Source: Micromonospora sp. U21 (GTDB lineage Bacteria; Actinomycetota; Actinomycetes; Mycobacteriales; Micromonosporaceae). Taken from it: a DNA stretch of 64,000 nt. Positions 1-8,914 of the stretch are shown piece after piece. The position numbers and the translations under genes are program-made. The notes under the pieces are model-generated. The model saw nothing but the letters and a program-made list of their open reading frames with translations, did no database searches and was not told the DNA's origin. Positions within the stretch are counted from its first letter, which is position 1; each line of letters starts with the position of its first letter. Location of the stretch: assembly GCF_018070045.1 (NCBI RefSeq), contig NZ_JAGPYK010000006.1, positions 62,001-126,000 on the forward strand. The letters are read 5' to 3'.

Positions 1-324
1 GGGTTCGCGCTCTTCGCCTTCGGCGTGCACAGCGCACTGTGGAACATCGTGGCGAACTCGCTGCGCCAACGGCTCACCCCGCCCGCGTTGCAGGGCCGGG
101 TGGCCAGCACCACGCTCTTCGTGGCGGCGGGTGGCAACTGCGTTGGTGCCCTGCTCGGCGGCCTGCTCGCCGCCCGGTTCGGCATCACCGCGCCGTACTG
201 GGTCGGCCTGGTGGTGGCGATCGGCGTCTCCGCCGCCACCTGGCGGGTCTTCACCCGCGCGGCGGTGGCCCGCGCCTACGCCGACCCGCCCCCGGCCGTA
301 CCCGAGACCGCCCCGACGGGTTGA
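1..324 (+). CDS. MFS transporter, C-terminal end only
   Basis: The gene begins left of the window, and the visible 107 residues are the last part of a membrane transporter. A cytoplasmic loop with RQRLTPPALQGRV is followed by a glycine-rich helix (GGNCVGALLGGLLAARFG) and a last helix (YWVGLVVAIGVSAATW), then a short hydrophilic tail. The P-x-x-L-Q-G-R-V loop before helix 11 is common in actinobacterial major facilitator exporters of the enterobactin/macrolide type. The substrate cannot be judged. The reading frame is open from base 1 with no start, so this is a true partial gene. It lies 59 bases before the lycopene cyclase start on the same strand and could be co-transcribed with it. Confidence 0.75.
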   Translation, partial: GFALFAFGVHSALWNIVANSLRQRLTPPALQGRVASTTLFVAAGGNCVGALLGGLLAARFGITAPYWVGLVVAIGVSAATWRVFTRAAVARAYADPPPAVPETAPTG

Positions 325-383
325 CGACGCGCCGCGTCGGTGGCGGCGCGTGGTGGGGTGGGGACGTGTGGCAGCGTGGGGCC

Positions 384-1676
384 GTGACCGGACGCGCGCC
401 GCTGGACGTCGAGCTCGCGCTGCTCGGCGGCGGCGGCGCCGCGTCGCTGCTGCTCGCCGCGCTGGACCGGCACGGCGTACGCGACCTGCGGATCGCGGTC
501 GTCGACCCGGTGCGCCGGCGTGGCCAGGACCGCACCTGGGCGTTCTGGGGCCGCCCGGACAGCGACCTGGACCCGCTGCTCAGCGCGAGCTGGCAGCAGG
601 TCGAGGTGGCCACCCCGGCGCGGCGTCGGGTGATGGACCTGGCCCCGCTGCGGTACGCCATGCTCCGCTCCGGCCCGGTCTACGACCGGGCTGCCGAGGC
701 CGAGCGCCGCCTCGGCGCCACCCGGATCGTCGCGCCCGCGGAGTCGGTGGTCGACGACGGCACCTGCGTGCTGGTGCGTACCGGCGGCGGACCCACCGTA
801 CGAGCCGGCTGGGTGCTCGACTCCCGGCCCCGCCCACCGGCCCGACCCGGACGGACGACCTGGTTGCAGCACTTCCGGGGCTGGTGGCTCGAAGCCGACC
901 GGCCGGTGTTCGACCCGGCGCGAGCGGTGCTGATGGACTTCCGCACCCCGCAGCCGACCCGGGGCGTCTCGTTCGGGTACGTGCTCCCGGTGAGTGACCG
1001 CTACGCCCTGGTCGAGTACACCGAGTTCTCGCCGGCCCTGCTCACCGACTCCGGGTACGACGCGGCGCTGGCCGGCTACCGCGACCTGCTCGGGCTCGAT
1101 CCGGCCGGGCTGCGGGTGCGCGAGGTGGAGAACGGGGTGATCCCGATGACCGACGCGCCGTTCCCGGCCCGGCCCTCGCCCAGGGTGGTCCGCCTCGGCA
1201 CGGCCGGCGGCGCGACCCGCCCCTCCACCGGCTTCACCTTCTCCGCCATGTACCGCCAGGCCGACCAGGCGGCCCGTGCCCTCGCCGCCGACCGGCCGCC
1301 GGTGCCCGCGCCGGCGTACCCCCGCCGGCACCGCTGGATGGACGCGGTCGCCCTGCGCGCGCTGGACCGGGGCGGTGTCGGCGGCCCGGACTTCTTCGAC
1401 CGGCTCTTCGACCGCAACCCGGCCGAACGGGTGCTGCGCTTCCTCGACGGCGTCACCACCCCGGCCGAGGAGATCGCGGTGATGAACTCCACCCGGCTGC
1501 TGCCGATGATCGCGGCCACCGCCGGCGACGCGGCGGACCGGATCCGCGACCGGCTGCGCCCGACCCGACCCGCCCCGGCCATCCCGGCGGCCGTGGTGGG
1601 CGTCCCACCCTCCGGCGGAACGGGCGATGCCGAGCCGGACGTCGCCGGGTCGGAGCCCGGCGCGCCGCCCCGCTGA
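384..1676 (+). CDS. crtY: lycopene cyclase, CrtY/CrtL family
   Basis: This 430-residue flavoprotein should cyclise the ends of lycopene to beta-ionone rings in carotenoid synthesis. The N-terminal dinucleotide fold LGGGGAAS (residues 14-21) is followed by the family signature DRTWAFW (49-55). A second signature, [15 protein letters not shown], sits near residues 272-286, and the C-terminal part contains the typical FLDGV and MNSTRLLP segments. The length fits the family. I chose the GTG at 384 because homology begins there; a GTG at 366 is an in-frame alternative. No other carotenoid genes (crtE, crtB, crtI) lie in the window, so it is either a detached gene or the end of a cluster to the left. 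Beta- versus gamma-cyclisation cannot be told from sequence. Confidence 0.85.
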   Translation: MTGRAPLDVELALLGGGGAASLLLAALDRHGVRDLRIAVVDPVRRRGQDRTWAFWGRPDSDLDPLLSASWQQVEVATPARRRVMDLAPLRYAMLRSGPVYDRAAEAERRLGATRIVAPAESVVDDGTCVLVRTGGGPTVRAGWVLDSRPRPPARPGRTTWLQHFRGWWLEADRPVFDPARAVLMDFRTPQPTRGVSFGYVLPVSDRYALVEYTEFSPALLTDSGYDAALAGYRDLLGLDPAGLRVREVENGVIPMTDAPFPARPSPRVVRLGTAGGATRPSTGFTFSAMYRQADQAARALAADRPPVPAPAYPRRHRWMDAVALRALDRGGVGGPDFFDRLFDRNPAERVLRFLDGVTTPAEEIAVMNSTRLLPMIAATAGDAADRIRDRLRPTRPAPAIPAAVVGVPPSGGTGDAEPDVAGSEPGAPPR

Positions 1677-1801
1677 CCATCATGGCGATCGTCTCCGGCA
1701 GACCGTGCCCGGGTGGCGCACGGGATTTTCGGCCGGCGCCGGCCCGGCGTGGCGGCCCCCGAGCGCGGGGCGCGGCGTCGACGCCCGGTAGGTTGCCGGG
1801 C

Positions 1802-2278
1802 ATGGTGGACGCGGCGGCCGGCAGAGGTGTGCAGATCTGGACCGACGGGGCGTGCAGCGGCAACCCCGGGCCGGGCGGTTGGGGAGCCCTGCTGCGCTAC
1901 GGCGACCACGAGCGGGAGCTGTGCGGCGGTGAGGCCACCCCGACCACCAACAACCGCATGGAGCTGATGGCGGCCATCCAGGCGCTGGAGAGTCTCACCC
2001 GGCCGGTCGTCGTGGAGCTGCACACCGACAGCACGTACGTGCGCAACGGCATCACCAGCTGGCTGGCGTCCTGGAAGCGCAACGGCTGGCTCACCGCCGC
2101 GAAGCAGCCGGTGAAGAACGCCGACCTGTGGCAGCGGCTGGAGGCGGCCTGCGAGCGGCACCAGGTCACCTGGTTGTGGGTCAAGGGGCACAACGGGCAC
2201 CCGGAGAACGAGCGGGCCGACGGGCTGGCCAACAAGGGCATGACCGAGGCGCGGGCGGCCGCGCTGGCCAGCCGCTGA
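1802..2278 (+). CDS. rnhA: ribonuclease HI
   Basis: Cytoplasmic endonuclease that cuts the RNA strand of RNA-DNA hybrids. The 158-residue protein matches the usual RNase HI length and keeps the four metal-binding acids: D15 in [15 protein letters not shown]54 in NNRMEL, D76 in HTDSTYV, and the last Asp in ENERAD near residue 140. The catalytic-loop histidine is in [10 protein letters not shown]. The basic-protrusion region ([17 protein letters not shown]) is present, so this is the E. coli-like single-domain type. The open frame extends 40 codons upstream, but homology starts only after the ATG used here. It stands alone between the cyclase and a small convergent gene. Confidence 0.95.
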   Translation: MVDAAAGRGVQIWTDGACSGNPGPGGWGALLRYGDHERELCGGEATPTTNNRMELMAAIQALESLTRPVVVELHTDSTYVRNGITSWLASWKRNGWLTAAKQPVKNADLWQRLEAACERHQVTWLWVKGHNGHPENERADGLANKGMTEARAAALASR

Positions 2279-2296
2279 ACCCGCGCTGAGCCCGCG

Positions 2297-2533
2297 TCAG
2301 CGGGTCGCGTCGGGATGCCCGGGCATGGTGGACCCGCCGCCGCTGCTGCCGGAGGAGCCACCGGCGACACCCGAGTTGTCGTCCTCGGTCACGATGTCCG
2401 GCCGTACGTCGGTGCCGTCCGGCGGCGGGACCTCGGTGTCCGCCTCGACCTGCACCAACCGCGCCTGGCCGGCCTCGTCCTCGCTGTGCTGCGGGTCGCC
2501 CGGCAGCTCACCGTCGCGCTTTCGGAAACCCAC
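2297..2533 (-). CDS. small acidic hypothetical protein, 78 aa
   Basis: No domain is recognised. The product starts with a short basic patch (MGFRKRDGELPGD), continues with an acidic segment (residues about 15-55) and ends in a glycine/serine-rich low-complexity tail (GGSSGSSGGGS). It has no signal peptide or membrane helix. The GTG start is preceded at about 8 bases by a G6 run that can serve as ribosome binding site, which is the main reason for calling it real. It sits between the convergent rnhA and the MFS gene on its own strand, 39 bases downstream of that gene, so it may be the last gene of that transcript. Function unknown. Confidence 0.5.
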   Translation of the reverse strand: MGFRKRDGELPGDPQHSEDEAGQARLVQVEADTEVPPPDGTDVRPDIVTEDDNSGVAGGSSGSSGGGSTMPGHPDATR

Positions 2534-2572
2534 GCCGTGCCCCCCGTCGGTGCCGTTCCGCGTCGGCGGTGG

Positions 2573-3796
2573 CTACCCGGCGTCGTCGCCGACGAAACCT
2601 CGCCCGGCCGTGGCGACCGGTGGTTGGGTTGCCGCGCTCCCGTTTGGCGGGGCGGACGGCAGGCGCAGGGTGCGGCGACGGGTGAGCGCGACGACCAGCG
2701 CCAGCGCCAGCGCGCCGGAGACCACCAGGAACGCCGGGGTGTTGCCAAGGTGGTCGTTGACCGCGCCGCTGGTCGACGAGCCGACGGCGATACCCAGCTG
2801 CCCGACGGTCTGCAACCAGCCGTACGTCTCGGCGAGCCGGGGCGCCGGGGTGGACAGGGCCAGGATCTCGTCGGTGACCGCCAGGAACGGCGCCAGCGCG
2901 AGCCCGAAGACCGCCAGCGCCACGGCCATCTGCGGCACGGACCGGGGCAGCAGCAGCGCGAGCGAGGTGGCGGCCAACGTGCCGACCAGTGCCAGGTACG
3001 CCCCGGCGGGGCTGCCGGGCCGGCCCAGGCGGGCCAGCAGCACGCCACCGGCCAGGCTGCCCACCGACCACACGGCGACCAGCAACCCGGCCTGCTCTGG
3101 ATGCCCGACCGCGCTGGCGAAGGCGGGGACCAGCACCCACATGGCGCCGATGCCGACCATGTAGCCGACGTGGGTGGCCAGGACCGTGCGGCGGATGGCC
3201 CGACCGGGGGCCGCGGACCGGCTCCCGGCGGGTCGGCGCTCGGCCTCGCGGCGAGGTATCACGACGGCGGTGCCCACCAGCCCGGCAGTGCCGATCGCAG
3301 CGAAGGTCACCAGCGCCCCGGCCGGACCGCTGACCAGCAGGCTCAGCGTCACCGCGAGCGGGCCGCCCACGTAGAGCAGCTCCTGCCCGACCGCGTTGAC
3401 GGCGTACGCGCGGCTCAACGCGGGGGAGGGAACCATCCGGGCGAGCTGGGCGCGCCCGCTGCCCATCGCCGGTGGGGTGCTGAGCCCGGCCGCGGTGGCC
3501 AACGCGACGAACGCCACCGGACTGGTGACCACCGCCAGCCCGAGCAGGGCGAGCAGGTGGACGAGGCCGGTGGCGAGCAGCACCGGCGGGTCGCCGAGCC
3601 GGCCCAGCAGCCGGCCGACCAGCGGTGCGGTGAGCGCCAGCCCGATCCCGCAGCCGGCGCTGGCCGCCCCGGCCGTGGCGAAACTGCCGGTGTTCTGGTG
3701 ACCGAGCAGCACGACGAGCAGCTGGCGCATGGCGACCGGTAGCTGCGCCACGGTCATCAACACGATGAGCAGTGCCGCGCGCCGGGGTAGATTCAT
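2573..3796 (-). CDS. MFS transporter, drug-efflux-like
   Basis: A 407-residue inner-membrane protein with about twelve hydrophobic helices in two halves, an arrangement typical of major facilitator proteins. It lacks a long N-terminal tail and begins MNLPRRAALLIVLMTVAQLP, going straight into helix 1. The loop between helices 2 and 3 holds the motif-A-like GRLLGRLGDPPVLL. It resembles uncharacterised actinobacterial efflux proteins; the substrate is unknown. Its start codon lies only 5 bases from that of the divergent MarR regulator, inside a perfect inverted repeat. That makes it the probable regulated target. With so short a gap its mRNA is probably leaderless. Confidence 0.85.
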   Translation of the reverse strand: MNLPRRAALLIVLMTVAQLPVAMRQLLVVLLGHQNTGSFATAGAASAGCGIGLALTAPLVGRLLGRLGDPPVLLATGLVHLLALLGLAVVTSPVAFVALATAAGLSTPPAMGSGRAQLARMVPSPALSRAYAVNAVGQELLYVGGPLAVTLSLLVSGPAGALVTFAAIGTAGLVGTAVVIPRREAERRPAGSRSAAPGRAIRRTVLATHVGYMVGIGAMWVLVPAFASAVGHPEQAGLLVAVWSVGSLAGGVLLARLGRPGSPAGAYLALVGTLAATSLALLLPRSVPQMAVALAVFGLALAPFLAVTDEILALSTPAPRLAETYGWLQTVGQLGIAVGSSTSGAVNDHLGNTPAFLVVSGALALALVVALTRRRTLRLPSAPPNGSAATQPPVATAGRGFVGDDAG

Positions 3797-3813
3797 GACT
3801 TATGAATCTACCC
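3785..3813. promoter_or_regulatory. perfect 12-bp inverted repeat over two divergent start codons
   Basis: The arms GGGTAGATTCAT and ATGAATCTACCC are separated by GACTT. Each arm contains one start codon: ATG of the MFS gene on the minus strand (3796-3794) and ATG of the MarR gene on the plus strand (3802-3804). Each arm also carries TAGATT, a fair -10 box (TANNNT) placed 9-14 bases upstream of the opposite gene's start. I infer two overlapping leaderless promoters with the operator for the MarR protein on top of them. Confidence 0.7.
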
Positions 3814-4323
3814 GGGGAGAGCTCCGCCAACCTGCTCGGTGCCCTCGCGTTGCTCGCCGGCTCCCGGATGCGCGCGTCGGTCAACGCATCGATCGGGGCC
3901 AGCGGCGCGCTCGCCGAGGCGCTCGTCGTCCTCAAGGACCAGCCGGGAGTGACGGCCGAGTGGCTGGGTCAGGTGCTGGGGCTCACTCAGCCCGGTGCCG
4001 CGCACCTGGTCCGGCGGCTGCGGGAGCAGGGCTGGGTGGAGCGGCGGGCCGGCGCCGACGCGCGCAGCCGAGCGCTGCACCTGACGCCGGAGGGCGCGAG
4101 CGCCGCCGCCCGGATCCTGCGCGCCCGGGCGGAGGCACTGACCGCTCTGCTCGCCCCGCTGACCGCCGAGCAACGCAGCCAGCTCGACGACATCGCCCGG
4201 ACCCTGCTGCACGACGAGGTGACCGACGCCCGCAGCCTGGCCCACCTCTGCCGGCTCTGTGACCGCGCCCGCTGTCCGCGGTGCCCGGTCCACGCCGGCC
4301 TCCAGGAGCTGTCCGCCGACTGA
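3802..4323 (+). CDS. MarR-family transcriptional regulator with C-terminal Cys4 motif
   Basis: A 173-residue winged-helix repressor-type protein. The helix-turn-helix spans roughly residues 50-75 (TAEWLGQVLGLTQPGAAHLV) and the wing follows (ERRAGADARSRALHLT). The dimerisation helices lie at both ends. Unlike plain MarR proteins it ends in CRLCDRARCPRC followed by PVH, a C-x2-C-x4-C-x2-C cluster that could bind zinc or an iron-sulfur centre or act as a thiol sensor. It is divergent from the MFS gene and shares the same operator-like repeat, so it most likely represses both itself and that exporter. The ATG used leaves no room for a Shine-Dalgarno sequence, consistent with leaderless translation. 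Confidence 0.88.
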   Translation: MNLPGESSANLLGALALLAGSRMRASVNASIGASGALAEALVVLKDQPGVTAEWLGQVLGLTQPGAAHLVRRLREQGWVERRAGADARSRALHLTPEGASAAARILRARAEALTALLAPLTAEQRSQLDDIARTLLHDEVTDARSLAHLCRLCDRARCPRCPVHAGLQELSAD

Positions 4324-4375
4324 CGCCGCGTGCCATCGCCGAGCCGACCGACGCGGCAGCGCCGCGCGGGTCGCG

Positions 4376-5272
4376 TCAGCGGCGCCGACCCCGGCGGGCG
4401 GGGACAGTGGCGCGGGCCGGCCGCCGGACCGGGGTGAGCGCCAGCGCCGTCCAGTGCGCCGGCCGGGTGAGCGTCGCCGGCAGGCCGGTGCGCGCGTCAC
4501 CACGCGCGGCGTCCAGCTGGGCCTGGTGCAGGAAGAGGGTGGCCCGCAGGTCCGCGCCGCGCAGATCGGCGCCACGCAGGTCCGCGCCCGTGACGTCGGC
4601 CAGGCCCAGGTCGACACCGCGCAGGTCGGCGCCGATCAGCAGCGCCCCGCGCAGGTTGGCCCGGCGCAGGTCCACCCCGCGCAGGTCCGCCCCCAGCAGC
4701 TGGGCGCCCCGGCGGTCGGGACCGGCGGTGCCGCCCCGGGATCGGGCCGCGTCGCCGGCCCGCGAGAGCAGCGGGTTGACCCGGTCGCGGTGCGCGGCCA
4801 CGTCCACCGCGCGCAGCTGTGCCGGGTCGCCCCCGGTGAACGCCGCCGTCTCGGCGCGGACGCGGTCCAGCTCGACGCGCAGCTCGGCCGGCGGGCGCAG
4901 CGCCAACGCCTCGGTGAGGTACCAGAGCAGCTCGTGCAGCGGACGCAGCACGGTGAACGCCGCGGCCATCTCCGGCAGCGTCTCCGGCGCGTCCCGCCAG
5001 TCCCGCCCACCAAAGGTCACCTGGGCGACCTGCTGGCCGGCGCCGAAGCAGTCGAACACCGTGCAGCCGGGAAACCCCCGCTCCCGCAGCTCGGTGTGAA
5101 TGCCGCAGCGGTGGTCGGGACGCAGGTTGGCGCAGGGTTGACCAGCCGGCTTGTCGACGGCGAAGTCCGCCGACGCGGCGAAGGCGGGCACCACGCAGCA
5201 CAGCCCGAAGCAGCGCCCACAGTCGGCGCGCGGCTGCGTCGGCCCGGGCGGGGAAGCGGGACTGGGCGACAC
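4376..5272 (-). CDS. cysteine-rich (YkgJ-like) domain fused to pentapeptide repeats
   Basis: A 298-residue cytoplasmic protein in two parts. Residues about 15-80 hold nine cysteines in the order CGRCFGLCC, then [13 protein letters not shown], then GCTVFDC, which resembles the zinc/iron-chelating YkgJ-type domain. A linker of mainly helical character follows. Residues about 185-250 are pentapeptide repeats of the A(D/N)LRG type ([17 protein letters not shown] and similar), which fold as a right-handed quadrilateral helix. The tail is basic. Pentapeptide proteins include gyrase-protecting mimics of DNA, but the repeat block here is short and nothing ties it to gyrase. Substrate and partner are unknown. 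It converges on the MarR gene. Confidence 0.8.
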   Translation of the reverse strand: MSPSPASPPGPTQPRADCGRCFGLCCVVPAFAASADFAVDKPAGQPCANLRPDHRCGIHTELRERGFPGCTVFDCFGAGQQVAQVTFGGRDWRDAPETLPEMAAAFTVLRPLHELLWYLTEALALRPPAELRVELDRVRAETAAFTGGDPAQLRAVDVAAHRDRVNPLLSRAGDAARSRGGTAGPDRRGAQLLGADLRGVDLRRANLRGALLIGADLRGVDLGLADVTGADLRGADLRGADLRATLFLHQAQLDAARGDARTGLPATLTRPAHWTALALTPVRRPARATVPARRGRRR

Positions 5273-5363
5273 GCGGACGGTCCTCCTGACGATCGGGCAC
5301 GGCGACCACCATTGTCCCGCGCGCCACCCCGACCGGGCAGGGTGGGGTCATCCTCCGTGCGCG

Positions 5364-6440
5364 TCACTGCCCGCCGCGGAGCGGGGTACGCGGGCCGCCC
5401 GGCTGCTGTGGCGCCAGCCGGCGGATCGCCCGCTCCCCGTTGCCGGGCCCGTACTTCTGGTCGAAGTGCCGGACCACGGTGGCAGCCGACGTACGGTCTC
5501 CATCGGCCGGCTCGGCCAGGGCGAACGCTCCCGGCGCCGCCCCGGGCGCCCGTGGCGGGAGCACGGCCCGCACGGTCAGCGGCCGGGCCAGCCGGAACGC
5601 GTGGCAGTCGACGTAGTACTGCCCGTCCACCGTCACGTAGGGCACCTGCACCTCGACCACGTCGGAGTCGTCGTGGCGCAGCGTGACCGTGACCGACCAG
5701 TACCGTTCCAGGTCCAAGGTCGCCTGCTCGTGCTCCCACAGCTCCTCGAACCGGGCGTGCACGAACCCGCCCCACGGGCTGTCCATGTCCACCTCGAGCT
5801 GGGGCACGTTGAACGACAGCTTTCCGATCGGGAAGAACGAGATCAGCGCCCTACCGTCCCACTGGTAGAGCTGGATCGACGGGGAGGCGTCGTAGAGCCG
5901 GACCTGCAACCGGTGCCGCAGCCGGGGCTCGAGGGTGTCGGAGAAGGCGGCCAGGTGGCGCAGGTTGGTGCGGATCTGCCGCGGCACGTTCACCCGCTGA
6001 CGTTCCAGCTCCTCGGAGCGCTGCTGTGCGGCGGTGCAGTCCGGGTCGAGCAGGAGCAACTGCACCTGGGAACCGTTGGCCAGCGCCGCGCGGACCGCCC
6101 CCAGCGTCTCCTCGCGGTGCCGCTGCTCGAGCAGGATCGTCCAGGTGTCGAGGATCCGCACCCGGCGGCCGGCGCGGTGCAGCCGCGCCACGAACGCCTG
6201 CTGGTCGAAGCTCAGGTGCTCCTGCACCCGCGCCTTGCGGGCCTCCTCGAACAGCGGGTCGAAGATGACGTACGAGATGGCCGCGAGCACCACGCTGGCA
6301 CCGAGGTTGAGCAGCAGGTCGCTGAGGAAGCCCGTGCTGCGCCAGGCGGCCAGCAGCATGAGGGCGGCGATCCCGAGCAGGGCCCCACCGACGACGAAGG
6401 CGCGCCGTTGCCGGCCGCCCCGACCAGCCCACCTGGGCAT
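5364..6440 (-). CDS. membrane-anchored protein with phospholipase D-like fold (DUF5919-like)
   Basis: A 358-residue protein with two N-terminal transmembrane helices (residues about 14-32 and 38-58) and a large soluble region. The soluble part contains VRILDTWTILL, QVQLLLLDPDC, VRLYDASPSIQLYQWDGRALISF and GGFVHARFEELWE. This pattern of strand-helix blocks is typical of PLD-like domains that have lost the paired HKD motifs. DUF5919-type proteins are attached to diverse signalling proteins in actinobacteria. Catalysis is therefore doubtful. The proline/glycine-rich C-terminus is probably unstructured. It lies alone between two minus-strand genes, with 90 bases to the next gene downstream, and no operon partner is evident. 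Confidence 0.6.
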   Translation of the reverse strand: MPRWAGRGGRQRRAFVVGGALLGIAALMLLAAWRSTGFLSDLLLNLGASVVLAAISYVIFDPLFEEARKARVQEHLSFDQQAFVARLHRAGRRVRILDTWTILLEQRHREETLGAVRAALANGSQVQLLLLDPDCTAAQQRSEELERQRVNVPRQIRTNLRHLAAFSDTLEPRLRHRLQVRLYDASPSIQLYQWDGRALISFFPIGKLSFNVPQLEVDMDSPWGGFVHARFEELWEHEQATLDLERYWSVTVTLRHDDSDVVEVQVPYVTVDGQYYVDCHAFRLARPLTVRAVLPPRAPGAAPGAFALAEPADGDRTSAATVVRHFDQKYGPGNGERAIRRLAPQQPGGPRTPLRGGQ

Positions 6441-6563
6441 CCGGTCCCCCTCCGTCGCCGGCCGGCCGCACCGCCGCCGCTGATCATCGGAATGGGGAAG
6501 GATACGTGCCCGGTTTGCCGCTCGCTGTCCCGTTCACGACCGACGGTGTCTGTCGCTGGGGGA

Positions 6564-7370
6564 TCAGACGTTCCGCCAGTCGTCAGTGGTCAACGCGGCG
6601 GCCTGCGGGCCCATCAGCAGCATGCCGCCGTCGACCGGCCAGGAGGCCCCGGTGACGTAGCTGGCGGCGGGGGAGGCGAGCAGCGCGACCACGGCGGCGA
6701 CCTCCCGGGCGTCGCCCGGCCGCCCCACCGGTACGCCGGGCCGCTCCTGGGTGAACGGGTCGACGTCCTCCTGACCGGTCATCGGCGTGGCGATCTCGCC
6801 GGGGGCGACCGCGTTGACCGTGATCCCGTCCGCGGCCAGCTCCTGTGCCATCACCCGGGTCAGCAGCCCCAGCCCACCCTTTGCGGCGCAGTACGCGGCC
6901 GACCCGACCCGGGGTGCGTGCTCGTGCACGCTGGTGATGTTGATGATCCGTCCGCCGGCGCCGGTGGCCCGCATCCGCCGCGCGGCCCGCTGCGCGCACA
7001 GGAACGGCGCGTCCAGGTCGACGGCGAGCACCTCCCGCCACTGCTCCCACCCGGTGTCGACGAACGGAGCCGAGGCACCGGTGCCCGCGTTGTTGACCAG
7101 CACCCCGATGTCGCCCAGCCGGTCGGCCAGTTCGTCCACCACCGCCGCCGCCTCCGGCAGCCGGGTCAGGTCCACCGCGGCGACCTCGCAGCGCCGCCCG
7201 GTGGCGCGGACCTCGGTGGCGGTCCGCTCCGCGCCGTCGGGGTCGCCGTACCAGGTGATGCCGATCTCGAAGCCGGCCTCGGCCAGGGCGACCGCGCAGG
7301 CCTTGCCGATGCCGGAGTCCGCGCCGGTGACGACCGCGATCCTCGGATAGTTCTCGTATCGCTGGGGCAT
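6564..7370 (-). CDS. short-chain dehydrogenase/reductase, classical type
   Basis: A 268-residue NAD(P)-dependent oxidoreductase. It has the cofactor motif TGADSGIG (residues about 15-22), NNAG at about 92-95, the catalytic Ser in NITSVHEHAP, the Tyr-x-x-x-Lys in YCAAKGG, and the C-terminal segment GASWPVDGGM typical of glucose-1-dehydrogenase-like or 3-oxoacyl-ACP-reductase-like members. The Ser-Tyr-Lys triad is complete, so it should be active. The alcohol or ketone substrate cannot be predicted. It is divergent from rtcB, with about 70 bases between the two starts, and has no co-directional neighbour close by. Confidence 0.9.
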   Translation of the reverse strand: MPQRYENYPRIAVVTGADSGIGKACAVALAEAGFEIGITWYGDPDGAERTATEVRATGRRCEVAAVDLTRLPEAAAVVDELADRLGDIGVLVNNAGTGASAPFVDTGWEQWREVLAVDLDAPFLCAQRAARRMRATGAGGRIINITSVHEHAPRVGSAAYCAAKGGLGLLTRVMAQELAADGITVNAVAPGEIATPMTGQEDVDPFTQERPGVPVGRPGDAREVAAVVALLASPAASYVTGASWPVDGGMLLMGPQAAALTTDDWRNV

Positions 7371-7441
7371 GCTCCCGCACTACCCGGACCCGACCGACGC
7401 CAATCGGGTGTAGCAGCGGGTGCGGTGGGTAGCCGCCGGGT

Positions 7442-8860
7442 ATGGAGCTGGTCCAGGAGTCGCCGTACCGGTTCCGGATCGACCGGGAGGCGCCGATGCG
7501 GGTGCCCGGGGTCGTGTTCGCCGTGCCGGAGCTGCTGCCCGAGGTCGGTGCCGACCGGTCGCTGGACCAGGTGGCGAACGTGGCCACGCTGCCCGGCATC
7601 GTCGAGGCGTCCTACGCCATGCCCGACGTGCACTGGGGTTACGGGTTCCCGATCGGTGGCGTCGCGGCCACCGACGTCGCCGCCGGCGGTGTGGTCTCGC
7701 CCGGCGGGGTGGGCTTCGACATCTCCTGCGGGGTCCGACTGCTCACCGCCGAGCTGGACCGGGCGGAGCTTCCCCGGGTCATCGACGCGCTGATGGACGG
7801 TCTGGACCCGGCCATCCCGCGCGGCATGGGCCGGGGCGCGGTCTGGCAGCTCGCGGACCGCGCCGAGCTGGACGCGGTTCTGCGCGGCGGCTCCCGGTAC
7901 GCCGTCGAGCAGGGGCACGGGGTGCCCCGGGACCTGGCCCGCTGCGAGGACGGCGGCGCGGTGACCGACGCCGATCCGGCGCAGGTCAGTGAGCGTGCCG
8001 TGCAGCGAGGCCAGGGCCAGGTCGGCAGCCTTGGCTCCGGCAACCACTTCCTGGAGGTGCAGGCCGTCGAGGAGGTGTACGACGAGCCGGTCGCCGCCGC
8101 GTTCGGGCTGCGCCAGGGTCAGGTCTGCGTCATGATCCACTGTGGCTCCCGGGGGCTGGGTCACCAGATCTGCACCGACTACGTGCGCGTCATGGAGCGG
8201 GTGATGCCCCGGCACGGCATCGAGGTGCCGGACCGGCAGCTGGCCTGCGCACCGGTCGATTCGCCGGAGGGTCGGGCCTACCTGGCCGCGATGGCCGCCG
8301 CGGCGAACTACGCCCGGGCCAACCGGCAGCTGCTCACCGAGTCGGCCCGCCGGGTCTTCACCCGGGTCGCCGGGACCGATCTCGACCTGGTCTACGACGT
8401 GTCGCACAACCTCGCCAAGATCGAGGAACACGAGCGGGACGGCGGCACCCGGCGGCTCTGCGTGCACCGCAAGGGCGCCACCCGGGCGCTGCCGCCCGGT
8501 CACCCGGACCTTCCCTCCGACCTGCTCGACGCGGGGCAGCCGGTGCTGATTCCCGGCTCCATGGGCACCTCGTCGTACGTGCTCACCGGCGTCGCCGGCA
8601 ATCCGGCCTTCGCGTCCACCTGTCACGGCGCCGGCCGTACCCGCAGCCGGGGCGAGGCCACCCGCGCCGTCCGGGGCCGGGACGTGCGGCGCGACCTGGC
8701 GGCGCGGGGCGTGGCCGTGCGCGGCGCGTCCTGGAAGGGGTTGGCCGAGGAGATGCCGGACGCGTACAAGGACGTGTCGGCAGTGGTGGAGGCGGCCCGG
8801 GGCGCCGGGCTGTGCCGGCTCGTCGCCCGGCTCACGCCGCTCGGCGTGGTCAAGGGCTGA
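7442..8860 (+). CDS. rtcB: RNA-splicing ligase RtcB
   Basis: A 472-residue Mn/GTP-dependent RNA ligase joining 2',3'-cyclic phosphate or 3'-phosphate ends to 5'-OH ends. Characteristic motifs in order are [23 protein letters not shown] with the metal-binding Cys, [21 protein letters not shown], the guanylate region with GSMGTSSYV, and CHGAGR, whose His precedes the nucleotide site. The length is normal. The start is the ATG right before the conserved [13 protein letters not shown]. In the tail, the family-typical [14 protein letters not shown] is intact. Its activator archease is encoded next to it but on the opposite strand, tail to tail. No rtcA or rtcR-like regulator is present. Confidence 0.95.
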   Translation: MELVQESPYRFRIDREAPMRVPGVVFAVPELLPEVGADRSLDQVANVATLPGIVEASYAMPDVHWGYGFPIGGVAATDVAAGGVVSPGGVGFDISCGVRLLTAELDRAELPRVIDALMDGLDPAIPRGMGRGAVWQLADRAELDAVLRGGSRYAVEQGHGVPRDLARCEDGGAVTDADPAQVSERAVQRGQGQVGSLGSGNHFLEVQAVEEVYDEPVAAAFGLRQGQVCVMIHCGSRGLGHQICTDYVRVMERVMPRHGIEVPDRQLACAPVDSPEGRAYLAAMAAAANYARANRQLLTESARRVFTRVAGTDLDLVYDVSHNLAKIEEHERDGGTRRLCVHRKGATRALPPGHPDLPSDLLDAGQPVLIPGSMGTSSYVLTGVAGNPAFASTCHGAGRTRSRGEATRAVRGRDVRRDLAARGVAVRGASWKGLAEEMPDAYKDVSAVVEAARGAGLCRLVARLTPLGVVKG

Positions 8861-8914
8861 CCGCACCCGGCCGGCGCAGCCCGTCCGGGGCGTGCACCGC
8901 AGGGCCGCCGGCGC

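Noticed and set aside
1-1676. Carotenoid biosynthetic cluster
   Set aside because: Only the cyclase is present; no crtE, crtB or crtI follows, so a cluster cannot be claimed from this window.
2315-3742. Long plus-strand open frame antisense to the MFS gene
   Set aside because: Gln/Arg/Gly-rich product typical of shadow frames in high-GC DNA; the membrane protein on the other strand explains the codon pattern.
5151-7793. 880-codon plus-strand open frame
   Set aside because: It crosses several well-supported minus-strand genes and the rtcB start; composition is that of a shadow frame.
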